Assembly: GCF_003319125.1 (NCBI RefSeq)
Contig: NZ_QOHG01000005.1
Span: 1 to 64,000 of the forward strand
DNA from: Blastococcus sp. TF02A-26
GTDB lineage: Bacteria; Actinomycetota; Actinomycetes; Mycobacteriales; Geodermatophilaceae
Length of the DNA stretch: 64,000 bases
Direction of reading: 5' to 3'
The translations under genes were made by a program, and so were the position numbers. Every line of letters starts with the position of its first letter. Position 1 is the first letter of the stretch. The notes beneath the pieces are model-generated. The model worked only from the letters and a program-made list of their open reading frames with translations, did no database searches and was not told the DNA's origin. Positions 62,471-64,000 of this stretch are shown here, in pieces.

Positions 62471-63601
62471 TCAGGTGAGCGGCACGGTCCAGGCGTCGTA
62501 TCCGTACACCCAGTCGGCGTTGCCGGCGGTGCGCAGCCAGTCGTTGCCGCGGGAGCCGATCTGCACGTCGGCGGTCCGGCCGCGGCGGGCCTGCTCGTAG
62601 GCCTGCAGTGCCGCGGTGTCGCGCCCGGGCTCGGCGGCGGCCAGCGCGCGGGCGAGGACGACGGCGTCCTCGATAGCCATCCCGGCCCCCTGCGCCATGA
62701 ACGGCATCATCGGGTGACACGCGTCGCCCAGGAGGGTGCGCGTGCCGACCGACCAGCGCGGCAGCGGGTCGCGCACGTAGAGGGCGGACTTCAGCACCGA
62801 GTCGCAGGCGTCGAGCAGTGCGCGCGCCTCGGCGTGGAAGCCGGCGTAGGCGCGGCGCAGCTCGTCGACGTCGCCCGGCGCGGTCCACGACTCCTCGCGC
62901 CACGACTCCTGAGGGCGGGTGGCGAAGACGAAGACGTCCTCGCCGCGGTTCAGGGGGAAGGTGACGATCTGCGTCGCAGCGTCCGGGCCCCACCACTTGG
63001 TGAAGGCGCCGAGGTTGGGGATCCCCTCCAGCCGCGCGGCGGGGACGACGGCGCGGTAGGCGACGACCCCGGTGAACTCGGGCTGCTCGGGGCCGAACAG
63101 CGCCTCGCGGACGACGGAGTGGATGCCGTCGGCGCCGACCAGCACGTCGACGGTCGCCGAACCGCCGTCGGTGAACTCGAGGACGGTCCGGTCGCCGTCC
63201 TCGCGGAGGGCCGACAGCGTGCGCCCCAGGTGCAGCACGCCGTCGGGCAGTGCCGGCACGAGCGCGTCGAGCAGGTCCGCGCGGTGGATCGTCAGCTGCG
63301 GCGAGCCGTAGCGCTCCTCGGCGACGGTCCCCATCTCCAGGCGCGAGGTCTCCTCGCCGGTGTCCCAGGTGCGGCTGATCCGGTGGCTGGGACGGGCCGC
63401 GGTCCGGCGCAGCGCCTCACCCACCCCGAGCCCGTCGAGCGCGACGACCGCGTTGGGCGTCAGGTTGATGTCCGCACCCACCCGGCCGAGGCGGCCGGCC
63501 TGCTCGAAGACGACGACCTCGCGACCCAGCTGACGCAGCGCGAGCGCTGCCACCACTCCTCCGACGCCGCCACCGACGACCCCGACCACCTGCTCGCCCA
63601 T
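62471..63601 (-). CDS. FAD-dependent aromatic monooxygenase (NicC/salicylate hydroxylase-like)
   Basis: 376 residues. The FAD motif is VGVVGGGVGG (6-15), the DG motif is VGADGIHSVVRE, and the second FAD motif is LLGDACHPMMPFMAQGAGMAIEDA. The C-terminal 'WLRTAGNADWVYGYDAW' recalls 6-hydroxynicotinate 3-monooxygenase more than plain salicylate hydroxylases. It would hydroxylate an aromatic acid, often with decarboxylation. ATG 63601 with GGGGAG upstream; a TTG at 63616 is less likely. It diverges from a MarR gene. Confidence 0.88.
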   Translation of the reverse strand: MGEQVVGVVGGGVGGVVAALALRQLGREVVVFEQAGRLGRVGADINLTPNAVVALDGLGVGEALRRTAARPSHRISRTWDTGEETSRLEMGTVAEERYGSPQLTIHRADLLDALVPALPDGVLHLGRTLSALREDGDRTVLEFTDGGSATVDVLVGADGIHSVVREALFGPEQPEFTGVVAYRAVVPAARLEGIPNLGAFTKWWGPDAATQIVTFPLNRGEDVFVFATRPQESWREESWTAPGDVDELRRAYAGFHAEARALLDACDSVLKSALYVRDPLPRWSVGTRTLLGDACHPMMPFMAQGAGMAIEDAVVLARALAAAEPGRDTAALQAYEQARRGRTADVQIGSRGNDWLRTAGNADWVYGYDAWTVPLT

Positions 63602-63621
63602 GACGACTCCCCTCAAGATGT

Positions 63622-63648
63622 GTAAGTACCTATATTCTCAGCACTTAC
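63622..63648. promoter_or_regulatory. MarR-type operator in the monooxygenase/MarR divergent region
   Basis: GTAAGT (63622-63627) and ACTTAC (63643-63648) form an inverted repeat across an AT-rich spacer with TATATT. A weak island motif (CTCAGCACTTAC, 63637-63648) overlaps its right half. It is midway between the two divergent starts. Confidence 0.5.
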
Positions 63649-63686
63649 GTATCATCGGCGCAACACCCCTGGCCCGAGGAGGCGGC

Positions 63687-64000
63687 GTGGCAGTCGAGGG
63701 AGCCCGGCCCGACGAGGTGGACGCCGTCCTCGACCGCTGGGTGCAGGTCCGCCCCGACGTCGACCCGGCCAGCATCGGCGTCTTCGGGCGGATCGCCCGG
63801 CTGGACCTGATGCGGCGGGCCGCCGTCCGCAGACTGCACGAGCGGCACGGCATCACCTCGGCGGCGTTCGACCTGCTCTCCCAGCTGCGCCGGGCCGGTC
63901 CGCCGCACCGGCGGACGACCGGGGAGCTCGCCGAGGCCACCCTGCTCACCTCGGCGGCGACGACGCTGCGCATCGACCGGCTGGAGACCGACGGTCTGGT
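63687..64000 (+). CDS. MarR-family regulator (truncated by the window end)
   Basis: The first 104 residues of a MarR protein. 'VLDRWVQVRPDVDPASIGVFGRIARLDLMRRAAV' forms the N-terminal helices, and the winged helix begins at 'TTGELAEATLLTSAATTLRIDRLETDGLV'. It is a clear paralogue of the MarR protein at 44437. GTG 63687 follows GAGGAGG. It most likely represses the divergent monooxygenase gene and itself. The C-terminus lies beyond the window. Confidence 0.88.
   Translation, partial: MAVEGARPDEVDAVLDRWVQVRPDVDPASIGVFGRIARLDLMRRAAVRRLHERHGITSAAFDLLSQLRRAGPPHRRTTGELAEATLLTSAATTLRIDRLETDGL

Overview
The window is chromosomal DNA of a very GC-rich actinobacterium. Starts are often GTG or TTG, promoters are often leaderless, and CASTOR/POLLUX-like, PucR/liv, dpp, DUF2630 and TadA-associated genes occur together. 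Gene content and the intergenic hairpin style suggest Geodermatophilaceae (Blastococcus/Geodermatophilus type). This is an inference from content, not a database match. No phage, plasmid or CRISPR locus is visible. The only mobile DNA is a frameshifted transposase tail at the left edge.

Layout. 1-2745: transposase remnant, a secreted TPM-domain protein and a small Rieske protein. 2764-8354: a complete dipeptide/oligopeptide ABC importer (dppA-B-C and a fused two-domain ATPase). 8549-13353: recR, ybaB, dnaX, the 4.5S SRP RNA, an EamA exporter and tRNA-Ser(GGA). 13390-20939: CASTOR/POLLUX-type ion channel, Ser/Thr kinase, tRNA-Ser(CGA), tadA with its actinobacterial partner gene, a 33-bp tandem repeat, prephenate dehydrogenase and DUF2630. 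20953-27581: a PucR-type regulator divergent from a full branched-chain amino-acid-type ABC importer (livG-F-H-M-K). 27751-42939: a sugar/glycosylation region with a UDP-glucuronate-decarboxylase-like enzyme and a substrate-binding/VWA protein. Its core is a seven-gene, translationally coupled operon (38262 down to 30478) encoding GmhA, bifunctional HldE, a GT2-GmhB fusion and four further glycosyltransferases. A MarR gene, a secreted anchored protein, an aldehyde dehydrogenase and a GT2-GtrA fusion follow.

43091-64000 is a catabolic island. A BenE-type transporter and a MarR gene sit at one end, and a NicC/salicylate-hydroxylase-like monooxygenase with a paralogous MarR gene at the other. 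Between them about 18 minus-strand genes are packed with few gaps: a Rieske oxygenase and its PDR/VanB-type reductase, an extradiol dioxygenase with complete His-His-Glu ligands, a ThDP enzyme, two SDRs, two alpha/beta-hydrolase-fold proteins, two RidA proteins, a cupin, an aldehyde dehydrogenase, an aspartate-dehydrogenase-like enzyme, a NitT/TauT-type ABC importer and an NCS1-like permease. This reads as uptake, ring hydroxylation, ring cleavage and side-chain processing of an aromatic or N-heteroaromatic acid. The substrate cannot be read from the sequence.

The most interesting points are (i) an ADP-heptose pathway plus glycosyltransferases in a presumed monoderm, lacking a local HldD epimerase; (ii) the catabolic island, whose promoters share a dyad close to CTTAGCGCTCAG; (iii) a family of hairpins placed directly after stop codons; and (iv) a 33-bp tandem repeat between tadA-associated and tyrA genes.
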